Source of the DNA: Anaerolineae bacterium
GTDB lineage: Bacteria > Chloroflexota > Anaerolineae > Aggregatilineales > Phototrophicaceae
DNA: 64,000 bases
NCBI GenBank assembly: GCA_020849765.1
Contig: JADLAY010000009.1
Span: 1 to 64,000, forward strand
Direction of reading: 5' to 3'
Shown here piece by piece: positions 42,957 to 51,298 of this stretch. The translations under genes were made by a program, and so were the position numbers. Every line of letters starts with the position of its first letter. The first letter of the stretch is position 1. The notes under the pieces are model-generated. The model saw nothing but the letters and a program-made list of their open reading frames with translations. It was not told the DNA's origin and searched no databases.

Positions 42957-43226
42957 TATTGCGGTGGCAGCAACCTCTTCATCGTTGCCTTCGATAACGC
43001 GGCTTTCTGAACTCTGAACGCTTTCCCCGCACCGTGAACTGTGAATCGGGCACTGTGAACCCCTCTGAGCACCGAGTACCGAGCACTGAGCACCTTCTTC
43101 ACTCATCCCTCATTACTCGTCACTCATCACCTGAGTTCGCGCTGAGCACGATTTTCGCCAGACCTTATCCCCGCGTGCGGCGGATTGTGTTACGCTTAGG
43201 GAGAGCGATAACGCAGTAGGATGGGC

Positions 43227-43622
43227 ATGGACGACACACAAATCAGCGTCTACGAATTCGCGGGCGGCGAAGCGGTTTTTCGCCAACTGGTGGACGTGTT
43301 TTATGCGCGGGTCGAGCAGGATGACGTGCTGCGCCCGCTGTTTCCCGACGATCTGGCGCCGGGCAAGCGCTGGCAACTGCTGTTCCTGACTCAGTATTTC
43401 GGCGGGCCGACCGACTACGCCGCCGAGCGTGGACATCCCCGCCTCAGGATGCGCCACATGCCATTCCCGATTGACGGCGAGGCGCGCGAGCGCTGGCTGG
43501 GCCACATGCTGGCGGCCATCGACGAGGTCGGCATCCCGGAGCCCGCGCGCGAGGTCATGCGTGATTACTTCGAGCGCGCATCGACGGCCATGATCAACGT
43601 CTATGCGCCCGGCAAGGAGTGA
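43227..43622 (+). CDS. group II truncated haemoglobin
   Basis: The 131-residue globin binds haem and oxygen in the cytoplasm and may act in oxygen or nitrogen-oxide chemistry. VYEFAGGEAVFRQLVDVFYA is the A-B helix start, FLTQYFGGPTDYAAERGHPR the middle, and RLRMRHMPFPI holds the proximal His (H77). The Trp of ERWLGHML fits the group II (GlbO) G8 position. The start is ATG 43227 after TAGGA (43217-43221), with ATG 43221 as an alternative. A small membrane protein follows by four bases after the stop. Confidence 0.92.
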   Translation: MDDTQISVYEFAGGEAVFRQLVDVFYARVEQDDVLRPLFPDDLAPGKRWQLLFLTQYFGGPTDYAAERGHPRLRMRHMPFPIDGEARERWLGHMLAAIDEVGIPEPAREVMRDYFERASTAMINVYAPGKE

Positions 43623-43626
43623 CTCG

Positions 43627-44055
43627 ATGGGGCGCAAACCCAAGGAACGACCGAGCAACGCGGGCATCCCGCTGCCATACGTGCCGGAACTGGAACCGCC
43701 GGTGGAACCGACGCTGGTCGAGCGCGTGCTGCTGATGCCACGGCTGGCGCGGATGCTGGTCGCGGCGGTCTTCGCGCTGTCGGCGGCGCTGCTGGTGACG
43801 CCGGTCGTCGACAATTTCTACATGGATCACTTTTTCTCGATGGACACGCGGCTGCTGCCCGCGCTGGTTTCCGCCGGGGTCGGTATGGTCATCTACGTGA
43901 TCGGCTGGCGGCTGCTCGTCGGCGTGGTCGGCGAGACACCCTCTGCACGCCCGGCCACGCGCAACTTCCTGATCTTCGGCGTGGCGCTGCTGGTGCTGGT
44001 GGTTATTCTGGTGGCGTTCGGCTTTTATACCAACATGCCCTTAATTCGTTCGTGA
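43627..44055 (+). CDS. three-helix membrane protein following the globin gene
   Basis: The 142-residue protein has three hydrophobic segments at about 42-62 (MLVAAVFALSAALLVTPVV), 77-102 and 117-140, with a charged N-terminal tail. AAGGAG (43615-43620) precedes the ATG at 43627. It is encoded directly after the truncated haemoglobin and upstream of a lipoprotein gene by seven bases, so the three probably share a transcript. No family recognised. Confidence 0.78.
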   Translation: MGRKPKERPSNAGIPLPYVPELEPPVEPTLVERVLLMPRLARMLVAAVFALSAALLVTPVVDNFYMDHFFSMDTRLLPALVSAGVGMVIYVIGWRLLVGVVGETPSARPATRNFLIFGVALLVLVVILVAFGFYTNMPLIRS

Positions 44056-44062
44056 GGTCGTT

Positions 44063-44626
44063 ATGCAGGCCCGATTGATCCCTGTCTTCGCGCTCCTTCT
44101 GCTGGCGATAGCGGCCTGCGCGCCGCAAGCCGCGCCAACGGCCACGCCCTCGCCGGTGCCGACCGAGGTGCCCGCGCCAACCGAGGACGTGACCCCTGCG
44201 CCGACCATGACGGCTGTGCCGCGTCCGACGCTGCCGCCTACGTGGACGCCCGACTTCCTGCCGACGGCGACGCCTCTCGTGGGTACGCTGCGGCCCGACG
44301 AGACCAACGTAGCGCTGCGCGCTCAGCCGACACTGCCCGCCTGCGCCACCTTCGCCGAGGATCGGGAGCAGACGCCGCGCACCTTCGTCGCCGGGGAGCC
44401 GCTCACGATCTACTGGTGGGCTGCGCAGGGGGCCATTCGCTACCGTGTGACGCTGTATGATGCGGCGCTGCACCCGCTGATGAGCGAAGTCACCAGCGAG
44501 ACGCAGTATACGTTCTCCGGCGACTATTTCGAACTCGGCAACTTCTATGGCTGGGAGGTGCGCCCGTTCGACTCGATCGGCGCGCAGTTGTGTCTGCCGA
44601 TCGGCGACGATGTCGAGGGGGGATAG
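44063..44626 (+). CDS. lipoprotein with Pro/Thr-rich linker and small C-terminal domain
   Basis: The 187-residue product has a lipoprotein signal peptide (LIPVFALLLLAIAAC, acylated Cys19). A linker at about 20-75 is rich in Pro and Thr, such as APTATPSPVPTEVPAPTEDV, typical of a flexible cell-wall spacer. The C-terminal 110 residues (ACATFAEDREQTPRTFVAGE and on) look like a beta-sandwich with YTFSGDYFELGNFYGWEVRP. Two cysteines at about 97 and 179 might bridge. The function is unknown; it is probably anchored on the outer face of the membrane. Confidence 0.82.
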   Translation: MQARLIPVFALLLLAIAACAPQAAPTATPSPVPTEVPAPTEDVTPAPTMTAVPRPTLPPTWTPDFLPTATPLVGTLRPDETNVALRAQPTLPACATFAEDREQTPRTFVAGEPLTIYWWAAQGAIRYRVTLYDAALHPLMSEVTSETQYTFSGDYFELGNFYGWEVRPFDSIGAQLCLPIGDDVEGG

Positions 44627-45015
44627 GGCGATTGGGTATTGGCGGTTGGGTATTGGCTGTTAGCCGGACGGCTTACGGCGATCGGCTGGCGGCTTTCGGC
44701 CAATTGGTTTACAGCTCTCGGACTTTGTGCCAATGGTTGCTGTAGTACACCTAACTGAGCGCTAATGGAGAAACTAGTTCAAATTGACATGAAATACGTT
44801 TGCGCCCGCCGACGGCTGAAGCCGGTCGGCTGACCAAAATCAAGCGCACTGAAGGCGCTAGAAAATAGCTTCTCAAGACAACGACCATGTCGATCCTAAC
44901 TTTGCTGATTCTGAGTATCGAGCACTGAGTACTATCTGTTTTCGCACCGTGAACTGTGAACCATGAACCGTGAACCAATTCTGAGCACTGAGAACCGAGC
45001 ACTGAGCACCATTTC
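44627..45015. repeat. gap with word repeats and a two-hairpin repeat
   Basis: TTGGCGGTTGGGTATTGGCT words occur at about 44636-44665. The two-hairpin repeat (reverse orientation) is at 44804-44860, and CTGAGCACTGAGAACCGAGC words at 44976-45010. No gene is supported. The words stop just before the start codon at 45016. Confidence 0.75.
44804..44860. repeat. two-hairpin repeat, copy 1 (minus orientation)
   Basis: In reverse complement this reads AGCGCCTTCAGTGCGCTT, then GATTTTGGTCAGCCG, then GACCGGCTTCAGCCGTCGG. Copies at 47711-47764, 52050-52100 and about 63870-63950 share the plan but have different stems. Confidence 0.75.
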
Positions 45016-45432
45016 ATGCCTGACATCACCTTCACCCACCTGTTGATCGGCCTGTTCGTCGGCTTCCTGGTTTCGCTGCCCCTGTTTGCGCTGGTCGGGC
45101 TGGCCTCGCTCCAGTACTTCTACCACGCTTACGAGTCGACGCCGGATCAACTGGATCGTTTCCTGGCGCGGCAGTCGTTCCCGTTCAGCATCTACCGCTC
45201 GCGCTACATCCAGCAGATGGGCGACACCTTCCAGACGACGCGTGCCTGGTACGTGGCGCGCACGGCCCTGCTCGTGATCGTCTTCTGGGCGACGTTCGGC
45301 TGGGTGGTGACGACGCTGGCGCAGCCGAATACGCCGCTCGCCTACTGGCTGATCCTGGGCGCGTTCTTCCTCGTCTACCTGATCATGAGCGCGATCCTGC
45401 TCGGCTTTGGCCGCGCGCTGGTGGAGGCGTGA
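45016..45432 (+). CDS. four-helix membrane protein of unknown function
   Basis: The 138-residue protein begins PDITFTHLLIGLFVGFLVS and has about four membrane helices, the last three at about 76-98, 104-115 and 118-135. A soluble loop at 33-70 contains YHAYESTPDQLDRFLARQSF. It has no strong ribosome-binding site; word repeats run right up to the ATG. No family recognised. Confidence 0.72.
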   Translation: MPDITFTHLLIGLFVGFLVSLPLFALVGLASLQYFYHAYESTPDQLDRFLARQSFPFSIYRSRYIQQMGDTFQTTRAWYVARTALLVIVFWATFGWVVTTLAQPNTPLAYWLILGAFFLVYLIMSAILLGFGRALVEA

Positions 45433-45516
45433 GCGAGAGCTGATAGCCGTTAGCCTTTAGCCGGATGGGCTATCGGCGGTCGGCGTCGCGTGTGGAGGAA
45501 GCTACTTTGTAACCGT

Positions 45517-46248
45517 TCACCCCTCGCGCTTGAGCACGTACTGCTCGAACGCTTCGGCAGTCCAGGGCAGGGCGGGCTTGAAGAAGTGCTCGTAGATCGC
45601 CTGGGCGTAGACGCGGATCTCATACTGGGCATCCGACGCCATACGCAGGCGCAGGAAGTTCATCAGGTTGAGCGCATCGACCTTGATCACCCAGGTGTAG
45701 TAGACGCTGAAGCCGGGCAGGAACAGGCGCGCCATCTCGCGGGCGACGCCCTGCGCCAGCGCCTCCTCGTAGAGCCGGTAGCCCGCCTCATAGTGCGCGA
45801 GCAGCTTCTGCGACATTTCGTCGCTGATCGCCGGGTCGAGGTCGTCGCCGCTGGCCTGCTTGTTGCTGGTGTGCTGCTGGCGCCACGCCGTCGGCACGTA
45901 GAAGTCACTCTCTTCGAATTCGGTGTAGCGTCCGCTCTGGGCGTTCGCACTTTGATAATGAAAGGTGCGGTGGCGAATCCACTGCCAGTAGGTGACGAGC
46001 GGGGCGCGCACACGCAGCTTGAACTCGACCATCTCGAACGGCGACGTATGCTCGTTGCGCAGCAGGTAGAAGAGCAGCTTCTTGTCCTTGTCGTCGCCCT
46101 TGCTCTCGCCCAGGAACGAGACGCGCGCGGCGGAGACGATGGCGAGATCGCCGCTGATGCCGGTCGCCGGATGTGGCATCAGATCGAGCAGTTCGACCCA
46201 GCCTTTGTCGAGCACGTCGACGCGTTTGCCTATGAGTTCGTCGGTCAT
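45517..46248 (-). CDS. thyX: flavin-dependent thymidylate synthase ThyX
   Basis: ThyX makes dTMP from dUMP with FAD and methylene-tetrahydrofolate, in the cytoplasm; it replaces ThyA. The 243-residue length fits. The signature lies at about 92-108 as RHRTFHYQSANAQSGRY; the standard RHRX7SGRY is lengthened by three residues here. Other landmarks are LLFYLLRNEHTSPFEMVEFK and the C-terminal DALNLMNFLRLRMASDAQYE with the active-site Arg and dUMP-binding residues. It is encoded alone, not near the folate genes at 5.6-6.8 kb, but fits with them metabolically. Confidence 0.95.
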   Translation of the reverse strand: MTDELIGKRVDVLDKGWVELLDLMPHPATGISGDLAIVSAARVSFLGESKGDDKDKKLLFYLLRNEHTSPFEMVEFKLRVRAPLVTYWQWIRHRTFHYQSANAQSGRYTEFEESDFYVPTAWRQQHTSNKQASGDDLDPAISDEMSQKLLAHYEAGYRLYEEALAQGVAREMARLFLPGFSVYYTWVIKVDALNLMNFLRLRMASDAQYEIRVYAQAIYEHFFKPALPWTAEAFEQYVLKREG

Positions 46249-46355
46249 GGGATCGTTCTATCGCTCCTATCATTGGGTGCTGAGTGCCGAGTGCTGAGTA
46301 CAGGGTACGGAGTGCTCAGAACGGGTGCGAAGTCATGAGACTTGTGGACGATTAT

Positions 46356-46727
46356 TCATGCGCTGCGTCGGTTGAGGGAAGCGCGTAAGCCGCCAATGGT
46401 TCGGGCGACTTCTTCCGCCTGCGCGAGCAACCGATCAAATTCCGTCTGATCAATATAGCCAATATCGTGCGCGACATAAAGCTGGCTTCGTAGCTCAGCA
46501 CAGGACGCCTTCGCCATCACCAGAAAGCGGTGAAAATCGGCGTTGCTGTGGCGTTCGAATCCCTCGGCGATGTTTGACATGATCGAGACTGCCGCACGCT
46601 GAATCTGTCCGCTCAACCCGAAATCCCGCGCAAAATCGCCCACGCGACTCAGGGTATAGATTTCTTTCGCCAACACGCGCGCTTTTTGCCAGGCGATCAA
46701 CTCTTCAAAGCGCTGGACACCCGCCAT
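46356..46727 (-). CDS. four-helix-bundle protein (23S rRNA intervening-sequence type)
   Basis: The 123-residue protein matches the four helix bundle family (TIGR02436, S23-like): FEELIAWQKARVLAKEIYTL, FGLSGQIQRAAVSIMSNIAE, GFERHSNADFHRFLVMAKAS, and AELRSQLYVAHDIGYIDQTE. Relatives are encoded in intervening sequences of 23S rRNA genes but many, like this one, stand elsewhere in the genome; their role is unclear. It is surrounded by word repeats at 46268-46325 and 46769-46893. Confidence 0.9.
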   Translation of the reverse strand: MAGVQRFEELIAWQKARVLAKEIYTLSRVGDFARDFGLSGQIQRAAVSIMSNIAEGFERHSNADFHRFLVMAKASCAELRSQLYVAHDIGYIDQTEFDRLLAQAEEVARTIGGLRASLNRRSA

Positions 46728-46768
46728 GTTCGCCCTCCCACATGCATCAGGTCATCTCGTCCATCTTC

Positions 46769-46893
46769 AGCACTCGGCACTCAGCACTCGGCACTCAGCA
46801 CTCGGCACTCGGCACTCGGCACTCAGCGCTCGGCACTCGGCACTCAGCACTCGGCACTCAGCACTCAGCACTCGGCACTCGGCACTCCGTACT
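46769..46893. repeat. short tandem repeat of about 10 bp (CACTCGGCACTCAG words)
   Basis: Around twelve units of GCACTCGGCA or GCACTCAGCA run without spacers, for example CACTCGGCACTCAGCACTCG. It separates the four-helix-bundle gene from ruvA. There is no sign of coding or of a CRISPR arrangement. Confidence 0.92.
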
Positions 46894-46894
46894 C

Positions 46895-47473
46895 TCATCG
46901 CATGAAGTACGCGAGGGCCGCGCGCATCCGTTCTTCGAACTCGTGGGCGGTATCCGCCGGGATGGCGGCGATGGCGGCCTGGGCCTCGCTCTGGTTGTAG
47001 CCGAAGGTGAGCAGCGCTTCCATCACGTCAGCGTCGACCTCGATCGCGTCGCCCGCCGGGGCGGATGCTGCGGTGCCGCGCAGTTTGTCGCGCAGCTCGA
47101 AGACGATCTTCTCCGCCGATTTCTTGCCGATGCCGGGCACGCGCGTCAGCAGTTCCGGCTGCTTGTTGAGCACGGCCTGACGCAGCCGGTCGATGCTCAG
47201 GTGGCTGAGGATCGCCAGGCCGAGGCGTGGGCCGATGCCGCTCACGCTCGTGATCAGGTTGAACAGGTCGCGCTCGTGCAGCGAGGGGAAGCCGAACAGC
47301 GTCATCGCGTCTTCGCGCACGATCAGCACCGTGTGCAGGTGCAGATCGCTGCCCTCGACGGCGCTCGTGGCGACGGTGCTGGTGGTGAAGATCTGGTAGC
47401 CGACGCCTTGCGCGACGATGATGACGTAGTCCGCGCCGCTGGCTTCGACGGTTCCTCTGACGCTCGCGATCAT
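46895..47473 (-). CDS. ruvA: Holliday junction branch-migration subunit RuvA
   Basis: RuvA binds Holliday junctions as a tetramer and loads RuvB. The start MIASVRGTVEASGADYVIIV at 47473 begins the OB-fold domain; the frame is open 17 codons further, but this fits the family start. Two helix-hairpin-helix motifs are VSGIGPRLGLAIL and VPGIGKKSAEKIVFEL. Domain III at the C-terminus (EALLTFGYNQSEAQAAIAAI) binds RuvB. The protein has 192 residues, typical for the family. ruvC lies 3.9 kb further and ruvB is not in the window, so the common ruvCAB cluster is split. Confidence 0.96.
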   Translation of the reverse strand: MIASVRGTVEASGADYVIIVAQGVGYQIFTTSTVATSAVEGSDLHLHTVLIVREDAMTLFGFPSLHERDLFNLITSVSGIGPRLGLAILSHLSIDRLRQAVLNKQPELLTRVPGIGKKSAEKIVFELRDKLRGTAASAPAGDAIEVDADVMEALLTFGYNQSEAQAAIAAIPADTAHEFEERMRAALAYFMR

Positions 47474-47919
47474 GATGTTCGTTCCGTTATTCGTGGTGAG
47501 CCGATCCCGCGAGCATTTTAGCATGGAACGGGGAAAGGGGTTCCAGGTTCTGAGTTCTGGGTTCGAGATTTGGTGCTCAGTGCTCGGTACTCAGTGCTCA
47601 GTTGGGATGGTTCACGGTGCCCGGTTCACAGTTCACGGTGCGAGGATGAGTTCAGGGTTCCGAGTTCAAATTTCGTGCTCGGCGCTCAAGGGGTTCAGCG
47701 TGATAGATAACAGCGCCTTTAGCGCGCTTGATTTTGGTCAGCCGGGCGATTCATCGTCCGGCGGATGCTCGGCGCTTAGTTGGATTTCGCTCATAAATGG
47801 CCAGTCACATAGCACATGATCTGAAAGTCGAGAGCTGATCGTCGAAAGCCGACAGCCAACCTCCAATCCCCAAAATCCGGCGACACGCTACAATGCTGCG
47901 AAAAACCGAGGCGGATACC
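47474..47919. repeat. gap with word repeats and a two-hairpin repeat
   Basis: Words such as GTTCTGAGTTCTGGGTTCG (about 47550-47568), CTCAGTGCTCGGTACTCAG and GGTTCACAGTTCACGGTGCG run to about 47690. The two-hairpin repeat copy 2 is at 47711-47764. AAAGTCGAGAGCTGATCGTC words follow at 47824. No gene seen. Confidence 0.7.
47711..47764. repeat. two-hairpin repeat, copy 2 (plus orientation)
   Basis: AGCGCCTTTAGCGCGC is the first hairpin, TTGATTTTGGTCAGCCG the conserved linker (identical to copy 1), and GGCGATTCATCGTCC the second hairpin closing with GGCGG. Confidence 0.75.
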
Positions 47920-48741
47920 ATGTCTGAAGCTGATACCATCCATCCCGATCAACTGCCGCTGACGGTCGACTCGCTGGCGGAGCAGTTCGCGGCCTGCGGG
48001 CTGGCCGCCGGGCAGACGGTGCTCGTCCACACGCGGATGAGCGCGCTCGGCTGGGTTGTGGGTGGGCCGGTCGCCATCATTCAGGCGCTGCTGCGCGTGC
48101 TAACGCCCTCTGGCACGTTGATGATGCCCGCGTTTTCGGGCGATCTGACCGACCCGTCCAACTGGCGCCATCCGCCGATGCCGGAGCACTGGTGGCCGAT
48201 CATCCGCGAGCACATGCCCGCCTACGATCCACGGACGACACCGACGCGCGGCGTTGGGCAGGTGGCAGAGTTGTTCCGCACCTGGCCGGGCGTCCAACGC
48301 AGCGCGCATCCTGAAGCGTCGTTCGCGGCGATTGGCCCCAACGCCGGCTATCTGCTGGAGAATCACACGTCGCTGGAGCCGCTGTTCGCCGACGATTCGC
48401 CCGTCGGCAAGCTGTACGCGCTCGATGGCTACGTCTTCCTGCTCGGCCCGGATCACGGTAACAACACGTCGCTGCATCTGGCGGAGTACCGCTCGAATAT
48501 CCCCAAGCGCTACTTTCGCGAGAGCGTCGCCATGTTCGTCGACGGCGTGCCCCAGCGGATCAGCTACGACCTGCGCGATCTGGTCGACGCCGATTTTGCC
48601 GCGCTGGGTGATGATTACGAGGCGGCGCACGGCATCCCGCGCGGGCGTGTCGGGCTGGCGGATGTCCACTTCATGAAGCAGCGCCCGCTGGTCGATTACG
48701 CCGTCAGGTGGCTGGAGCAGCATCGGGGGACGGGGGAATAG
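47920..48741 (+). CDS. aminoglycoside N(3)-acetyltransferase-fold protein
   Basis: This 273-residue protein belongs to the AAC(3)/YokD family of GCN5-unrelated acetyl-CoA-dependent acetyltransferases. Motifs are VLVHTRMSALGWVVGGPVAI, then GTLMMPAFSGD, the HPEASFAAIGPNA segment and GPDHGNNTSLHLAEYRS. ATG 47920 with GAGGCGG upstream is preferred to the ATG at 47893, which overlaps a TACAAT box that may be the promoter. Environmental members act on unknown amino substrates, so a role in resistance should not be assumed. It is flanked by repeat-rich gaps on both sides. Confidence 0.9.
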   Translation: MSEADTIHPDQLPLTVDSLAEQFAACGLAAGQTVLVHTRMSALGWVVGGPVAIIQALLRVLTPSGTLMMPAFSGDLTDPSNWRHPPMPEHWWPIIREHMPAYDPRTTPTRGVGQVAELFRTWPGVQRSAHPEASFAAIGPNAGYLLENHTSLEPLFADDSPVGKLYALDGYVFLLGPDHGNNTSLHLAEYRSNIPKRYFRESVAMFVDGVPQRISYDLRDLVDADFAALGDDYEAAHGIPRGRVGLADVHFMKQRPLVDYAVRWLEQHRGTGE

Positions 48742-49065
48742 GGGAATTGGTGCTCAGTGCTCGGTACTCAGAGGGGGTTCACAGTGCGGAAACCGTTTCT
48801 GAGTTCTACGTTCTGGATAAGGGACGCTCGCACGGACGCGGTACCGGGCGGGTCAGAGCCTGCGCAGCAGGCTTCCCGTCCGAATAGCTAGCCAGGCGGC
48901 TTCAGCCCCTGGCCGCTTTCGGTGCTCAGTTAGGATATGTTCACGGTGCGAGGACAACGCGACCTTTGTAGGGACGAGGCGTGCCTCGTCCGCGACGCCA
49001 GCATCTTCCCTTGCCACAAGTGACCGATAGCATCTCCCATCCGGCTAAAAGCCAACAGCCAACAG
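48742..49065. repeat. gap with word repeats, GC-rich repeat copy 3 and a palindrome
   Basis: GTGCTCAGTGCTCGGTACTC begins at 48752, the GC-rich repeat copy 3 lies inverted at about 48845-48925, the GTAGGGAC palindrome (AGGCGTGCCT core) lies at 48968-48994, and CCGGCTAAAAGCCAACAGCC words run to 49070. No gene is supported. Confidence 0.75.
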
Positions 49066-50088
49066 CTAACCGCTGTGCGCAAAGCGCACAATCACCGGCA
49101 TCTGCCCGAACAGGCTGATCTCGATCTGCTCGGCGGGGGCAGCGGGCAGCAGATCCGGCAGGGTGGTCAGCAGCACGAGGGCACCGCCGGACGCGACGAC
49201 GCGCTGCATCTCGGCGAACGCGTCCTCGTAGAGTGCGCGCAGGTCAGCATCGATCATGATCTGGCGGCCCCACGGCAGATTGGCGATGACCGCCGCCACC
49301 GACTCGCTCGCCAACGGGAGCCGGGCCGCATCCCACTGCGCGAAGCCTACCGGCAGACCTGCCAGTCGCGCATTCTCGTGCGCCGCGGCCAGTCCTTCAC
49401 GATTGATGTCACCGCCAAGCGCCGCATTGCCCACAGCCGCAGCCTCAATCGGGATGGTGCCCGCACCGCAGAATGGATCGAGCACGGTCGCGCCGGGCGG
49501 GATGCCCGCCAGCCGCAGCATGGCGGCGGCCACGGTCGGCTTGAGCGAGCCGGGCAGGTGGATCTGCTTGTAGGCGCGGCGGTGCAGCGGGCGTTCGAAC
49601 AGGCGCAGGCCGACGACGGCCCGCGTGTGGTCGATGAACAGGCGCAGGTTGAGATTGGCTTCGTCGTCTTCGGCATAGGTCCACGCCGGGAAGGTGCGCA
49701 TCACCGCCTCGGCGACGATTGGCTTGATCTCCGGCACGGAGTAATTGCGCTTGCCGACGAAATTGGCCGTGACCGAGAAGCGTGGCGAGTCGACCAGCGG
49801 GCGGACGCGCTGCAGGATCGACAGGGCGTCGCTGAGTGGTAGTCGCGCGCTCAGTGCGGCGATCTGCGCCAGCGCGTCGCGCGTGTGCGGCAGATCCGGC
49901 CACTCGGCCAGGTGCAGGAAGACGTCGTCGACCGTGCGCAGCCCGGCGGCGCTCGCCAGCGCGTCGTCGTCCACCTGCGCGGCAATGCGACGGTAGGCGA
50001 TCTGCCCCGTGCGCAGGCCAAACTCGGTCATTTCGGCGGCGCTGATCGTTTCCAGGCCGCGTGTGGTGATGGCGAAAACGTCGATCAT
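49066..50088 (-). CDS. THUMP-domain class I SAM methyltransferase (TrmN/Trm14-like)
   Basis: The 340-residue protein has a THUMP-like N-terminal half (MIDVFAITTRGLETISAAEM at the start, then RVRPLVDSPRFSVTANFVGK) and a Rossmann methyltransferase C-terminal half. SAM-binding motif I is DPFCGAGTIPIEAAAVGN, and the catalytic motif is NLPWG where NPPYG is common. The family methylates guanosine N2 in tRNA (position 6) or 23S rRNA; the closest match in my memory is Trm14/TrmN. The frame is open upstream of 50088 but without a family match. The gene is divergent from the aminotransferase, with 97 bases between starts. Confidence 0.9.
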   Translation of the reverse strand: MIDVFAITTRGLETISAAEMTEFGLRTGQIAYRRIAAQVDDDALASAAGLRTVDDVFLHLAEWPDLPHTRDALAQIAALSARLPLSDALSILQRVRPLVDSPRFSVTANFVGKRNYSVPEIKPIVAEAVMRTFPAWTYAEDDEANLNLRLFIDHTRAVVGLRLFERPLHRRAYKQIHLPGSLKPTVAAAMLRLAGIPPGATVLDPFCGAGTIPIEAAAVGNAALGGDINREGLAAAHENARLAGLPVGFAQWDAARLPLASESVAAVIANLPWGRQIMIDADLRALYEDAFAEMQRVVASGGALVLLTTLPDLLPAAPAEQIEISLFGQMPVIVRFAHSG

Positions 50089-50185
50089 GGACGAGATTGT
50101 AGCACCGCGCCGCGCCAGGGGTAGAATTGCCGCCAACCTCGCAGCATTGGACGGATCAACTCCCATCACGAACGAAGGTACGCTC

Positions 50186-51298
50186 ATGACCGACCTGCCG
50201 AAGACCGGCGATTACCTCGCCTGGGCGCGCGGCGTCCAGGACATCATCGACGCCCAGCCTGCCCTCTACAACCTGTTCAGCAGCGCCAGCGCGACGCCGC
50301 GCGATCTCCTTCGAGCCGATCTTGCGGCGTTGACGGCGGACGACTGGTTCGTCCCCGTCTCACCCTGGGGGCACGAGCCGGTGGCGCAGCAGATCGCGGC
50401 GACCTGCGGCGTCGCGGCGGATCGCGTACTCGTGACCAGCGGCGCATCGAACGGGCTGGTCGTGGTCGCGCGGGCGTTCGTCCAGCCGGGGGATCGCGTC
50501 ATCGTCGAGGCGCCCGCCTACCAGCCATTCGTGCGCGTGCTCGAAGATGCGGGCGCGCAGATCGTCCGCCTGCCGCGGCTCGCGGAGCAGGGCTTCGCGC
50601 TCGATCTCGACGCGTTAGAGACAGCGCTGCAAGACGGCGCGCGGCTGATCCTGCTCTCGAATCTGCACAATCCGAGTGCGGCCTGGCTGGCGCCGGATGC
50701 ACTCACACACGTGATTGAACTGGCGGAGCGAGCAGGCGCGCTGGTTGTGATCGACGAGGTCTACCAGCACTTCGTCACGACGACCTCGGCGGCGGCGCTG
50801 GCCGATCACGTGGTCGCGATCAGCAGCCTGTCGAAGACCTACGGCATGGGCAGTCTGCGCTGCGGCTGGCTGATCGCCGCGCCATCACTGCAAGACCGTC
50901 TGCGCGAGGTGCATACGCTCTACGAAAACACCGTCTCGGCCATGGCCCAGGCGTTGGCGGCGCGCGTCTGGTCGCACATCGGCGACTACCGCGCCCTGGC
51001 GGTCGAGCGGGCGGCGGCCAACCGCGAGTGCCTGCAAGCTTTCGCCGCGCCGCTGATCGCCGATGGTTTGATCGCGGGTGATGTGCCGGAGCAGGGCTGC
51101 GTCTATTTCCCGCGGCTGGTGCGCGTCAGTGATGCGGATGCCTTCTCGCGGCGCGCCGTGCGGGATTTCGGCGTGGTCGTCGTGCCGGGGACGTTCTTCG
51201 AGATGCCGGGGCACATCCGCATCGGGTACGGCGGCGATGGCGCGCGGCTGGCGGCGGGCTTGGAACGGTTGGCGGACGCGATCCGAGCGGGATCGTAG
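50186..51298 (+). CDS. class I/II PLP-dependent aminotransferase
   Basis: The 370-residue enzyme carries fold-type I motifs. VTSGASNGLVVVARAFVQPG binds the PLP phosphate region, YQPF is in the usual place, and LLSNLHNPSAAWL corresponds to the NPTG-type motif. LVVIDEVYQHF contains the pyridine-binding Asp, and SSLSKTYGMGSLRCGWLIAA contains the lysine that forms the Schiff base. GHIRIGYG is the C-terminal arginine segment. MocR or aspartate-type specificity cannot be separated by eye. The ATG at 50186 has GAAGGTACG upstream. Confidence 0.93.
   Translation: MTDLPKTGDYLAWARGVQDIIDAQPALYNLFSSASATPRDLLRADLAALTADDWFVPVSPWGHEPVAQQIAATCGVAADRVLVTSGASNGLVVVARAFVQPGDRVIVEAPAYQPFVRVLEDAGAQIVRLPRLAEQGFALDLDALETALQDGARLILLSNLHNPSAAWLAPDALTHVIELAERAGALVVIDEVYQHFVTTTSAAALADHVVAISSLSKTYGMGSLRCGWLIAAPSLQDRLREVHTLYENTVSAMAQALAARVWSHIGDYRALAVERAAANRECLQAFAAPLIADGLIAGDVPEQGCVYFPRLVRVSDADAFSRRAVRDFGVVVVPGTFFEMPGHIRIGYGGDGARLAAGLERLADAIRAGS

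Larger units (their letters stand above)
42420..43220. repeat. repeat-dense gap of 800 bases
   Basis: No gene is supported. From left to right: GCTAGCCTTCAGCTG-type words (42514-42560), a GTAGGGAC palindrome (42620-42646), two direct copies of a roughly 90-bp GC-rich repeat (42673-42770 and 42864-42956), and GTGAACTGTGAAC plus GAGCACCGAGTACCGAGCAC words (42790-42866 and 43010-43100). The two direct copies share ACAGCCGCCAGGGGCTG and GGCGGGAAGCCTGCTGCGCA. Confidence 0.8.

Noticed and set aside
46769..46893. Possible CRISPR or coding repeat
   Set aside because: Ten-base units run without spacers and do not keep a coding frame with a start site.
47920..48741. Antibiotic-resistance gene (AAC(3))
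   Set aside because: The fold matches, but many environmental members of this family do not act on aminoglycosides and there is no mobile or resistance context, so only the fold is claimed.
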